From NCBI GenBank assembly GCA_023132135.1, contig JAGLYR010000142.1, positions 1-9,887 of the forward strand: 9,887 bases of DNA, written 5' to 3'. The translations under genes and the position numbers were made by a program. Source of the DNA: Candidatus Eiseniibacteriota bacterium (lineage in GTDB: Bacteria; Arandabacterota; Arandabacteria; JAGLYR01). Numbering within the stretch: the first letter of the stretch is position 1; the number at the start of each line of letters is the position of its first letter. Shown here in pieces: positions 1 through 7,544 of this stretch. The notes below the pieces were generated by a model. That model was not told the DNA's origin and did no database searches. It was given only the letters and a program-made list of their open reading frames with translations.

Positions 1-12
1 ATGCATAATTGA

Positions 13-41
13 TTGATCCATTCTTCCCCGCGCGCTATAAA
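13..41 (+). promoter_or_regulatory. Possible sigma70-like promoter
   Basis: TTGATC at 13-18 and TATAAA at 36-41 are separated by exactly 17 bases. They match the -35 and -10 consensus at 4 of 6 and 5 of 6 positions. Transcription would begin near 47-49, leaving a leader of about 36 bases before the ATG at 84. The local base composition is A+T-rich compared with the rest of the window. The placement would make the binding-protein gene the first of its operon. This is a pattern match only, and the true sigma-factor consensus of this organism is unknown. Confidence 0.4.
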
Positions 42-70
42 GGATGCAAGAGATCACCGACACTTGTTGG

Positions 71-76
71 AAGGAG
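71..76 (+). promoter_or_regulatory. Ribosome binding site deciding the lipoprotein start
   Basis: AAGGAG lies 7 bases before the ATG at 84. An in-frame ATG at 9 would lengthen the protein by 25 residues, but it has no such site and would bury the signal peptide. The start at 84 is therefore preferred. Confidence 0.75.
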
Positions 77-83
77 ACTCGTA

Positions 84-1334
84 ATGACGTGGAGACTGGC
101 AGTGTCGCTCGCAGCGATCCTCGGGTGTGCCCTTCCCGGCTGCGGGAAGAAACAGGAGGGCGCCGGCGATGGGGTGGTCCTCACGGTGTGGGAAACCTAC
201 AACGTGGAGGAGCGCGCCGTATTCCGGGAACTGGTAACGGAGTTCGAAGCCGCGCACCCGGGGATCGCGATCCGATCCACCAACCTGCCCTTCATGGGAG
301 CCGAGCCGAAGATCCTGACTGCTCTGGCCACGCGGACCACGCCGGACATCGCCCGGGTGGACGGATCCTTCCTCCCGAAGCTGGCCACGAGGGGAGCGCT
401 TCTTCCTCTGGACGAATACGTGCCGGCGTCGTTCCGGGACGAAATCGTTTCCGCCGCTCTCCTGAGCAACCTGGTGGAGGGACGGCTGTTCGGCCTTCCC
501 GACCAGGTGAACTGCCTGTGTCTGTTCAGAAACCGGCAACTCCTCCGGGACGCGGGACTGGATCCGGATGAGACCCCGGCCACGTGGGACGATCTCATTC
601 GCATGGGCAAGAAGCTGACAAGCAAGGACAAGGGCGTCTTCGGATTCGGAATGAGAAACTCGCTGTGGTGGTCGCTGCCTTTCTACAACACCTACGGGGC
701 GCCGCTCCTGAACGAAGAGGGGACCCGCTGTCTCCTGAATGAGAAAAGGGCGGTGCAGGCCTTCCAGCTAAAGGTGGACCTCTACCAGAAACACGGGATC
801 GAGGGTGGGGGGTGGATGGCCGGTGGAATTCGTGATGATCTCGGCTTCCAGACCCACAAGTATGCCATGGTGTTCAACGGTCCCTGGGCGGTCGGAACCC
901 TCAGCAAGGGTAACATCGATTTCGGAGTCGGGCTGATTCCCGCGGGTCCCGAAGGTACGTCCACCACAGTGGGCGGGAATGATCTCGTGGTCTTTCGATC
1001 CTGCAAGCATCCAGCGGAGGCAGCCCGGTTCCTCATGTTTATCGCGTCGAAGAAGAGCCAGATCCTGTGGTGCAATGCCCTCGGCCAGGTTCCCGTCAAT
1101 CGCCTCGCCAACGAGGAACTCGATTTTGAGAGGCATCCGTACCTTGAGGTGTTCATTGAACAGATGAAGACGGCCGTTCCGCGGCCACAGGTTGCTATCT
1201 ATCCGGAAATTGAGAATGCCGTGAACCCCGAAATGCAGGCAGCGCTCGATGGGAGCAAGAGCGTGCAGCAGGCGATGGATGCGGCGGTGCGGGAAGTTGA
1301 CGCCATCCTGGAACGCGAGAAAGAAGCGATGTAG
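84..1334 (+). CDS. Sugar ABC transporter substrate-binding lipoprotein (MalE-like, family 1)
   Basis: This 416-residue protein looks like an extracellular solute-binding protein that delivers sugars, here probably malto-oligosaccharides, to an ABC importer. Residues 1-19 form a short lipoprotein signal peptide ending in the lipobox L17-P18-G19-C20, so the mature protein should be lipid-anchored through C20 outside the cytoplasmic membrane. The mature part opens with a strand of the type VVLTVWETY followed by a helix, as in family 1 binding proteins. The TPDIARVD motif (about residues 86-93) and GGNDLVVF with the following PAEAARFLMFIAS helix (about 298-322) are also typical of them. Length is normal for the family. 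The start is set by AAGGAG at 71-76. The next gene, a secreted glucan hydrolase, begins 20 bases after the stop, which supports an alpha-glucan ligand. Ligand specificity is inferred only from context. No permease gene is visible in the window. Confidence 0.85.
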   Translation: MTWRLAVSLAAILGCALPGCGKKQEGAGDGVVLTVWETYNVEERAVFRELVTEFEAAHPGIAIRSTNLPFMGAEPKILTALATRTTPDIARVDGSFLPKLATRGALLPLDEYVPASFRDEIVSAALLSNLVEGRLFGLPDQVNCLCLFRNRQLLRDAGLDPDETPATWDDLIRMGKKLTSKDKGVFGFGMRNSLWWSLPFYNTYGAPLLNEEGTRCLLNEKRAVQAFQLKVDLYQKHGIEGGGWMAGGIRDDLGFQTHKYAMVFNGPWAVGTLSKGNIDFGVGLIPAGPEGTSTTVGGNDLVVFRSCKHPAEAARFLMFIASKKSQILWCNALGQVPVNRLANEELDFERHPYLEVFIEQMKTAVPRPQVAIYPEIENAVNPEMQAALDGSKSVQQAMDAAVREVDAILEREKEAM

Positions 1335-1354
1335 CCGATATCACGAGGTGACCC

Positions 1355-4300
1355 ATGAAACGCATGATCCAACTCACAATCGTTCTGGCACTGATCCTCC
1401 TCCCGACCTTGGGCCTTGCAGAAACCGGCCCGCCTGTCGAGGTTGAGGGCGGCGTCCTGTTCACCTTCGAGGCGCCGGAAGCCGGTGAGGTTTACGTCGC
1501 CGGGGAGTTCAACGGCTGGTCGCCCACGGCGGGTCTCATGACCAAAGGGGACGGCGGGATCTGGCGGATTGTTCTTCCCGTGGGTCCGGGCCGTTACGAG
1601 TACAAGTTCGTGATAGACGGTGTCTGGCAGGAGGATCCCGGTAATCCGGATACAGTCCCCGATCCATACGGCGGGAGCAACTCCGTGCTCAGCGTTGGCG
1701 AGGGAGACGCCCCTCCCGAGCCCGCAACTCGGGCGGTGGAGCCTGCCGCCCCTCTGCTGGAAGGCGCGCTTGGTTCGCCGGTCCCCGTCGATGGGGGCAT
1801 CCTGTTCACCTTCGAGGCGCCGGAAGCCAGTGAGGCTTACGTCGCCGGGGAGTTCAACGGCTGGTCGCCCACGGCGGATCTCATGACCAAAGGGGACGAC
1901 GGGATCTGGCGGGCTGTGCTTCCCGTGGGTCCGGGCCGTTACGAGTACAAGTTCGTGATAGACGATGTCTGGCAGGAGGATCCCGGCAATCCGGATACAG
2001 TCTCCGATCCATACGGCGGCAGCAACTCGGTCCTGAACATCGGTGAAGACGGCAAGGTCCATACCGGGACTGCTCCGGCACCAGCACCCGCCTCCGGGAC
2101 CCCCATCGTCGACAGTCTGAAGGCGAAGGGCAAACCTCTCTATGTCGCACTCCTCTGGCACCAGCACCAGCCCAAGTACGAGAAGAACCCGGAGACGGGG
2201 GAATACGAGGAGCCCTGGGTCCGGATTCACGCCATCAAGGACTATTACGACATGGTGGCGATCCTGGGGAACTATCCCGGGATGAAGTTCACGGTGAACC
2301 TGACTCCGGTGCTTCTGATGCAGCTCCGGGAGATCATCGAGGGTTACGACCGCTGGCGAGAGAGAGGTGGCAAGTACATGCCGGGCGCAGACAAATGGAT
2401 CCGGCTCACGCTGACGCCTCCGGCCCGGTTGACGGACGACGAGAAGGCCTACATTCTCCGCAATTTCTTCCGGATGCCGCGGGAAACCATGCTCAACACC
2501 TATCCGCGGTTCAAAGAACTGGCCTCCATGAAGCTGGGGGATTCCGACGAACAGATTGCCGCGACCCTCGAACGGTACACCGACCAGGACTTCCGGGATC
2601 TGCAGGCGTGGTTCAACCTGGCGGAGTTCGATCCGGATTTCAGAGAGGGCGAAGTCAAGCTTCCCAACGGGGTCAGAGTCGGCGTGGGGCATCTGATCAA
2701 GAAGGAACGCGGATTCACAGAGGTGGACAAGCGGGAGATCATCGATACCCAGTTCGAGATCATGAAGGCTGTGATCCAGGTCCACAGGAAGTTCCAGGAG
2801 AAGGGGCAGATCGAAGTCATCACCACCCCCTTCTACCATCCGATCCTTCCGTTGATCTACGACTCGCAACTGGCCCGAGTCGCCATGCCGGGAGTTCCAC
2901 TCCCGGAGCCGGGCTACCGGTGGCCGGAGGATGCGGCCCGGCATCTGGAGCTCGCTCAGGACAGCTACCGGAAGCACTTCGGACGAACGGCCACCGGGTT
3001 GTGGCCCTCCGAGGGATCGGTTGCCGAGGACATAGTTCCGCTGGTGGTCGACGCGGGCTTCCAGTGGATGGCCTCCGATGAGGAAGTTCTGGAGGCGTCC
3101 TTGAAGGGCCGCTCCTTCACCGATCGGGACAAGTACAGCGCCTGGTGGGCGGAGAAGGACGGGAAGAGGGTGGCCGTTCTTTTCCGTGACAGGGCGATTT
3201 CCGATGCCATCGGGTTCAACTACAGCCGGATGGACGGGGTCGACGCCGCCAACGATCTTGTTCGGCGGCTCCATGATATCCACAAGTCTTTTGCGACGAA
3301 GCCGGGGACGTACGTCGTTCCCATCTTCCTGGATGGGGAGAACGCCTGGGAGCACTACCCGCGGGACGGGAAGGATTTCTTCCACTCGATGTACGACCAG
3401 TTGAGCCGGGCCTCATGGATTGTCCCGGTGACCGTTGCCGACTTCCTGAAGAACCATCCGCCGGAGGAGACGATCGATGTTCTCTGGCCGGGATCCTGGA
3501 TCGCCCATAACTTCGCGACCTGGATCGGGGAACCCGAGGAGAACGAAGGCTGGAGTCTCCTGGCCCAAACCCGGTCCGCGCTGGAAGACTATCGCTCCGG
3601 TCCAGACGCCGATCCCAAGGCGGTGGAGAAGGCTTTTTCCGAGATGTACGCGGCCGAGGGCAGCGACTGGTTCTGGTGGTATGGGAAGGACCAGTCTTCC
3701 GGGAATGATGAGTCCTTCGATGGTGCCTTCCGCTCACTCCTGAGGAATGTGTATGCAGCCATCGGGCGCGCAGCCCCCGACAAGCTATGGACGCCCATTG
3801 TCATGCCTGCGGCAGCGACTCCCGAGCGGAGGGTGCGAGGGTTATTTACCCCGGACATCGACGGAGATGCCTCTCCAGGCGAGTGGGCGAAGGCCGGACT
3901 CCTGAAAGATGAAGAAGGTGGGGCCATGCAGCGGGGAGCGGGAGACGCGATCCGCGAGTTTTCCTACGGCTTTGACAAGGAGAACCTGTACCTCAAGATC
4001 GATCTGGGAGTGGTTCCGGAACCGGACAGCCATCTGAGGATCTACTTCTCACTGCCCGGGAAGGCGGAAGCAAATGTGTTCGCGAGACCCGGGTCCGCCA
4101 CCGGGGAGAAGCTTTCCTTTGGCTTTGGCGCGGGCAGCGAAGCGGCGTTTCCTGTTGTGGGACCCCCTTCCGGAACCGTCGGCTTCTCGAAGGCGCTGGG
4201 AGGCAATCGGTGGGATCGGGCGCAGGATGTCGGGCGGTTTGGCGTGGGCGATGTGCTGGAGGTTGCAATCCCCTTCTCCGCCTTCGAAGCTTCTTCTCTG

Positions 4301-5098
4301 GAGGCGGTCCGTTTCATCCTCGTCTACGAGCAGGACGGGCGGGGAATCGACGTGGCGCCCAACCGCGGTGGGGTGGAGATCGTGGTTCCCGAGCAAGGTG
4401 ATGTGCGGACGCTGATCTGTATTGAAGATCCCAAGGGAGATGACTACGGCCCCGGATCGTACACGTATCCAACGAATCCCGTTTTTGCTCCGGGCGTGCT
4501 TGACATTGAGAAGCTCACGGTGATGGAAGATCCCGGAGGCTGGATCATCTTCAAGGTGAGTTTCTACGGACCTGTAGAGAATCCTTGGGGCGGACGAGAT
4601 GGATTCTCCGTGCAGGGCATCGACATCTATCTGGATACCGACGGGAAGACGGGCTCGGGAAGCCGGGACCTTTTCGAAAACCGGCTGGCCCGAACCACCG
4701 CCGGGAGCGCATGGGAGTACTTCATCCGGGTCTGCATGGATGAGGTCGCGGTCTACAGCGATCCTGCAACGCTGCTCACGGATTCGCAGGTCATGGTGAG
4801 AGCGGATCCGGCTACGTCGACCATCACGGCCCGGGTTCCGGTGTCCGTTGTCGGGAAACCGAACAAGAACTGGAGAGCCGTCGTCGCTGTTGTCAGTCAC
4901 GAAGGGCTCTTCTCGCCCGGGAAAGTCCGGGCAGTTCTGCCGGCGGCTACGGAATGGGAATTCGGCGGCGGCGATGGGCAGGGGCCGAACCTGATCGATC
5001 TGGTGGTTGCGGGGGACGAGTCGCAGGAAGAGATCCTGTCCAGCTACAAGAAGACGGGGTCGGTCGCGGAGATCCCGGGTATCGCGTTGACACGCTAG
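1355..5098 (+). CDS. Secreted GH57 amylopullulanase-like alpha-glucan hydrolase with two CBM48-like modules
   Basis: This 1247-residue enzyme should hydrolyse starch, glycogen or pullulan outside the cytoplasm. Residues 1-22 are a signal peptide (Met-Lys-Arg, hydrophobic core, Gly-Leu-Ala before the cut). Two CBM48/AMPK-type starch-binding modules follow at about 27-117 and 142-232, each with FNGWSP, GPGRYEYKF and a Trp before QEDP. The GH57 catalytic region (about 260-800) shows all five conserved regions: HQHQP (269-273), GQIEVI (484-489), WPSE with the predicted nucleophile E553, LDGENAW with the predicted acid/base D660, and AEGSDWFWWYG (767-777). The last form is typical of amylopullulanases. 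From about 825 a DIDGDASPGEW segment starts an accessory region. Residues about 1015-1235 (DPKGDDYGPGSY, YTYPTNPVFAPG) resemble the glucodextranase C-terminal module. A GAGGTG site precedes the ATG. No wall or membrane anchor is visible. Exact bond specificity cannot be read from sequence. Confidence 0.88.
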   Translation: MKRMIQLTIVLALILLPTLGLAETGPPVEVEGGVLFTFEAPEAGEVYVAGEFNGWSPTAGLMTKGDGGIWRIVLPVGPGRYEYKFVIDGVWQEDPGNPDTVPDPYGGSNSVLSVGEGDAPPEPATRAVEPAAPLLEGALGSPVPVDGGILFTFEAPEASEAYVAGEFNGWSPTADLMTKGDDGIWRAVLPVGPGRYEYKFVIDDVWQEDPGNPDTVSDPYGGSNSVLNIGEDGKVHTGTAPAPAPASGTPIVDSLKAKGKPLYVALLWHQHQPKYEKNPETGEYEEPWVRIHAIKDYYDMVAILGNYPGMKFTVNLTPVLLMQLREIIEGYDRWRERGGKYMPGADKWIRLTLTPPARLTDDEKAYILRNFFRMPRETMLNTYPRFKELASMKLGDSDEQIAATLERYTDQDFRDLQAWFNLAEFDPDFREGEVKLPNGVRVGVGHLIKKERGFTEVDKREIIDTQFEIMKAVIQVHRKFQEKGQIEVITTPFYHPILPLIYDSQLARVAMPGVPLPEPGYRWPEDAARHLELAQDSYRKHFGRTATGLWPSEGSVAEDIVPLVVDAGFQWMASDEEVLEASLKGRSFTDRDKYSAWWAEKDGKRVAVLFRDRAISDAIGFNYSRMDGVDAANDLVRRLHDIHKSFATKPGTYVVPIFLDGENAWEHYPRDGKDFFHSMYDQLSRASWIVPVTVADFLKNHPPEETIDVLWPGSWIAHNFATWIGEPEENEGWSLLAQTRSALEDYRSGPDADPKAVEKAFSEMYAAEGSDWFWWYGKDQSSGNDESFDGAFRSLLRNVYAAIGRAAPDKLWTPIVMPAAATPERRVRGLFTPDIDGDASPGEWAKAGLLKDEEGGAMQRGAGDAIREFSYGFDKENLYLKIDLGVVPEPDSHLRIYFSLPGKAEANVFARPGSATGEKLSFGFGAGSEAAFPVVGPPSGTVGFSKALGGNRWDRAQDVGRFGVGDVLEVAIPFSAFEASSLEAVRFILVYEQDGRGIDVAPNRGGVEIVVPEQGDVRTLICIEDPKGDDYGPGSYTYPTNPVFAPGVLDIEKLTVMEDPGGWIIFKVSFYGPVENPWGGRDGFSVQGIDIYLDTDGKTGSGSRDLFENRLARTTAGSAWEYFIRVCMDEVAVYSDPATLLTDSQVMVRADPATSTITARVPVSVVGKPNKNWRAVVAVVSHEGLFSPGKVRAVLPAATEWEFGGGDGQGPNLIDLVVAGDESQEEILSSYKKTGSVAEIPGIALTR
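1457..1681 (+). repeat. Tandem CBM48-like module repeat, copy 1
   Basis: These 75 codons (residues 35-109 of the GH57 protein) recur 345 bases (115 codons) downstream with 214 of 225 bases identical by hand count. The likely glucan-contact aromatics W55, W70 and W91 are all kept in the second copy. The homology extends a little on both sides at lower identity. Between the copies lies a Pro/Ala-rich linker. Confidence 0.9.
1802..2026 (+). repeat. Tandem CBM48-like module repeat, copy 2
   Basis: This is the second copy of the module at 1457-1681, in the same frame (residues 150-224). It differs at 11 bases: 8 change seven amino acids, among them three Gly-to-Asp changes, and 3 are silent. The family-typical IDG before VW in copy 1 is IDD here. 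A second Pro/Ala-rich linker joins it to the catalytic region. Confidence 0.9.
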
Positions 5099-5107
5099 GC
5101 TAGCCTA
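5096..5107. other. 12-bp palindrome at the GH57/debranching-enzyme junction
   Basis: TAGGCTAGCCTA is a perfect palindrome that starts with the TAG stop of the GH57 gene and ends on the A of the next ATG (5107). It includes the only weak Shine-Dalgarno-like bases (AGG, 5097-5099) before that start. A palindrome this short is expected about twice by chance in a window of this size, so only its position is notable. Confidence 0.3.
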
Positions 5108-7521
5108 TGCAGTTCGACTCGCAGCAAATGGAACTGGTTTTCTCTCCTGGCGATGGCGACGTGGAGAGCCCGGGGGCTGCGGAAGCTCCGGAAAAAATCC
5201 TCCTGCGTATGGGTGTGGAACTCGGGCCGGACGAGGGGCGGGAGTTCATCTACACCGACAAGGGACGGGCGCGCTGGCTGGGAGAGACGCACTCCCACAA
5301 CTCCAGCATCTACCACGGGTTCTCAGCGGGGATGTACAAGTATGTGGAGGACTGGATACTGGTCCTGGGCGAGACCCGTCTTGCACCGGCTGACGCCGGG
5401 AAGGTTGTTGTCTACCCTCACAAGCTGGTCCGCTACTATCCCTTCGAGGACACGAGGGAAGAGGTGTTTCTCTGCGACGGGATCGGGACCTTGGTGGTGG
5501 TGTACACCACAGGATTTCGCGGGCAGTTCCGTTTTGCTCCCCGCTTCGATATACGGCATATCTGGAAGCCCGGTCGATACCCTTACCGCTCAACCTGGCG
5601 CCGGGAGAGCAATCTCCTTCTGGTGACAACCCCCAGCGTTCTCAAGGAAACCGGCGACGCACCCCGGTGGGTCGGCGTCTCGGCATCCGAATTGCTGACC
5701 TTCTCCGAGAGAACAGCCTACTACCCCACGAGCTATCCCCAGGACGAACGCCGCGGGGTCATGAAAAATGCAACGCCGTACCAGGCGGGAATTCTCAGGG
5801 GTCGGCTGAAGAGCGGGCGGATTGTCTTCGTTCTCGCTCTGGGCGAGAACGAAGACAAGGTCGGAGAGTCGGTCCGGCAGGCGCTGTTCCGCCGTCAGGA
5901 GTGCCAATTGGAGCGGGCGGCCCGCATCAGCCGCCTGGTCGGGCCCGCGGTGACCGGAACAGGAGACGCTCGCCTGGAGCGGGCCCTGTCCTGGGCAGCG
6001 GTTTCCCTCGATGCTCTTGTGACGAACCAGGAGGGACGGGGGATCTGGGCGGGGCTTCCATGGTTTCCAAACTACTGGAGCAGGGATACTTTCATCTCTC
6101 TCCCGGCGCTGCTCTGTCTGGGCCAGTTCGAAATGTGCCGCGAGATCCTGTTGGCCGCCGCCGAACACCAGTGCCAGGATTTCCGGTCCCCCTGCTACGG
6201 GCGCCTGGCCAATCTCGTCAGCCCGGGCGAGGAGGTGCTCTACAACACGGCAGACGGCACCTGGTGGTTCGTTCTGGCTGCTCATGCGTACGTTAGGTAC
6301 ACGGGCGATACGCGTTTTGCCCACGAGATCCTGTCCTACGTGATCCGCGCTGTTGACGGAGAGATCAAGAAACGGACGGACGGGGCGGGGCTCTCTGTCC
6401 ATGGAGATGCCGAAACATGGATGGACGCTGCTCTGGAGGAAAAAGCGTGGTCCCCGCGCGGGAACCGGGCGGTCGAAATCCAGGCTCTCTGGTACGCAGC
6501 GCTGATCTCGGCAGCGGAGCTGGCGGAGTGGGTGGGGGAGAAGGGACTGGCGGGAGAATGGCGAGGGATGGCCGCGGGGACAAGAGAGGTTTTTCTCCGG
6601 GAGTTCTGGGATCCGGAGTCCGGGTGTCTGTACGATCACCTGGACGAGAACGGTGAAGGAGATCGCAGTGCCCGGCCCAACCAGATTTTCGCCCTGACGG
6701 CGCCGCCGGAGCCTCTCCTGTCGCCGGAGAAGGAGAGGGCCGTGCTGGATTCCGTTGTGGATCGTCTGGTCTATCCCCATGGGGTGGGCAGCCTGGCTCC
6801 GGAGGATCCCGGGTTCCGCCCCAGGCACATTGATCCGGAGCGCTATCCCTTCGACCAGGCTTACCATAACGGGGATGTGTGGGTCTGGTTGTCGGGCCCG
6901 GTGATCTCGGCGCTCACCCGGCAGGGGCGAGCGGAGACGGCCTGGAAGCTGGTCGGCTCGCTGGTGGATCTCGTGCTCGGTGAAGGCGCGGTGGGGACCC
7001 TGCCGGAGCTGCGTAGTGCAGTCCCGCCGCCGCAGGAGCAGCCCAACATCGAGGGCACGGCTACCCAGGCCTGGAGCCTGGCGGAGCTTATCCGTCCCTT
7101 CTACCAGGATGTCCTGGGGATCAAACCGCGGATGGTCGACCGTCGTATCGAAATCGAACCGGCGATCCCCGAGGCCCTCCCGTCAGTTCGATTCACTGAG
7201 AAGGTAGGGGATATTGTCCTTCGCGGGGAGTATTCGTCTAAAGAATCGAAGAAGCGATTCCGTTTTGAGCTTGGAGGGCCCGGCGAGGCGGTGACGTTGT
7301 GCTTACGGATCAGGGTTCCCGGGGCCAGGGTTCTCGTTGCCGAGGCAGGGATTGGGCCGTCGAAGACGGCGGACTTCGTCGTGTCGAAGGCAAGACGCGG
7401 CCGGTGGCGAGTCACTCTCAACGGAGATGCCGTTTCCTGCCGGACGGAGGACACGCCCTTCGATATTGCCGGGGAGCAGGTTCCCGAGTTCCGTACACCT
7501 GCTAGCCTGGATTATTCATGA
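5107..7521 (+). CDS. Amylo-alpha-1,6-glucosidase, glycogen debranching enzyme type (GDE_C/GH133-like)
   Basis: This 804-residue protein should remove alpha-1,6-linked glucose from branched glucan oligosaccharides. Residues about 20-300 form an N-terminal beta-rich domain like that of bacterial and archaeal debranching enzymes, with a diverged YHGF...LVLGETRL segment. Residues about 310-700 carry the (alpha/alpha)6-barrel signatures in order: NYWSRDTF (322-329), YNTADGTWW (379-387), ETWMDA with D440, VEIQALWYAAL, RPNQIFAL (523-530), DQAYHNGDVWVWL (583-595), LPEL with E634, and TQAWSLAEL. A beta-sandwich-like tail of about 120 residues follows. No signal peptide is seen, so it is probably cytoplasmic. 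The ATG lies 8 bases after the GH57 stop and has only a weak ribosome site, so translation is probably coupled. Another ATG at 5128 is possible. A perfect 16-bp inverted repeat lies inside the gene (5822-5858). The family call is firm; substrate size preference is not. Confidence 0.87.
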   Translation: MQFDSQQMELVFSPGDGDVESPGAAEAPEKILLRMGVELGPDEGREFIYTDKGRARWLGETHSHNSSIYHGFSAGMYKYVEDWILVLGETRLAPADAGKVVVYPHKLVRYYPFEDTREEVFLCDGIGTLVVVYTTGFRGQFRFAPRFDIRHIWKPGRYPYRSTWRRESNLLLVTTPSVLKETGDAPRWVGVSASELLTFSERTAYYPTSYPQDERRGVMKNATPYQAGILRGRLKSGRIVFVLALGENEDKVGESVRQALFRRQECQLERAARISRLVGPAVTGTGDARLERALSWAAVSLDALVTNQEGRGIWAGLPWFPNYWSRDTFISLPALLCLGQFEMCREILLAAAEHQCQDFRSPCYGRLANLVSPGEEVLYNTADGTWWFVLAAHAYVRYTGDTRFAHEILSYVIRAVDGEIKKRTDGAGLSVHGDAETWMDAALEEKAWSPRGNRAVEIQALWYAALISAAELAEWVGEKGLAGEWRGMAAGTREVFLREFWDPESGCLYDHLDENGEGDRSARPNQIFALTAPPEPLLSPEKERAVLDSVVDRLVYPHGVGSLAPEDPGFRPRHIDPERYPFDQAYHNGDVWVWLSGPVISALTRQGRAETAWKLVGSLVDLVLGEGAVGTLPELRSAVPPPQEQPNIEGTATQAWSLAELIRPFYQDVLGIKPRMVDRRIEIEPAIPEALPSVRFTEKVGDIVLRGEYSSKESKKRFRFELGGPGEAVTLCLRIRVPGARVLVAEAGIGPSKTADFVVSKARRGRWRVTLNGDAVSCRTEDTPFDIAGEQVPEFRTPASLDYS
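5822..5858. repeat. Perfect 16-bp inverted repeat with 5-base loop inside a coding region
   Basis: The left arm TTGTCTTCGTTCTCGC (5822-5837) is exactly complementary to the right arm at 5843-5858. The arms are separated by TCTGG. It lies within codons 239-251 of the debranching enzyme gene, which read IVFVLALGENEDK. No other stem of this length was noticed in the window. In mRNA it would form a very stable hairpin. Confidence 0.9.
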
Positions 7522-7525
7522 ATCC
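7502..7525. repeat. Short palindromic motif over the debranching-enzyme stop codon
   Basis: CTAGCCTGGATTATTCATG (7502-7520) matches the last 19 bases of the window (9869-9887) at 16 of 19 positions, with the first ten bases identical. It contains the palindrome ATTCATGAAT (7514-7523), nested in a GGATT/AATCC inverted pair (7509-7525), and covers the TGA stop at 7519-7521. It could be a member of a small intergenic repeat family or a coincidence. Confidence 0.4.
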
Positions 7526-7528
7526 CTG

Positions 7529-7543
7529 CTGCGAGGAGCGCAG
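7529..7543 (+). promoter_or_regulatory. Small hairpin holding AGGAG in its loop
   Basis: CTGCG (7529-7533) and CGCAG (7539-7543) are complementary and enclose the loop AGGAG (7534-7538). The loop is a Shine-Dalgarno sequence placed 6 bases before the ATG at 7545. The stem is only 5 bp, so by itself it could be chance. Confidence 0.35.
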
Positions 7544-7544
7544 G

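Noticed and set aside
9-83. N-terminal extension of the binding protein from the ATG at 9
   Set aside because: The extension would mask the lipoprotein signal peptide, overlaps the possible promoter, and lacks a ribosome site. The ATG at 84 has AAGGAG at proper spacing.
2888-2906. 8-bp hairpin CCGGGAGT/ACTCCCGG inside the GH57 gene
   Set aside because: Stem length is at chance level for a G+C-rich window, and there is no gene border nearby.
1199-3385. Open antisense frame of 728 codons on the minus strand opposite the lipoprotein end and GH57 gene
   Set aside because: It is a by-product of G+C-rich codon bias in the sense genes. The translation is low-complexity, repeats where the sense strand repeats, and matches no family I know. 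The sense proteins have full domain sets.
5497-5510. 14-bp palindrome GTGGTGTACACCAC inside the debranching enzyme gene
   Set aside because: Expected about once by chance in a window this size and made of repetitive Val/Thr codons.
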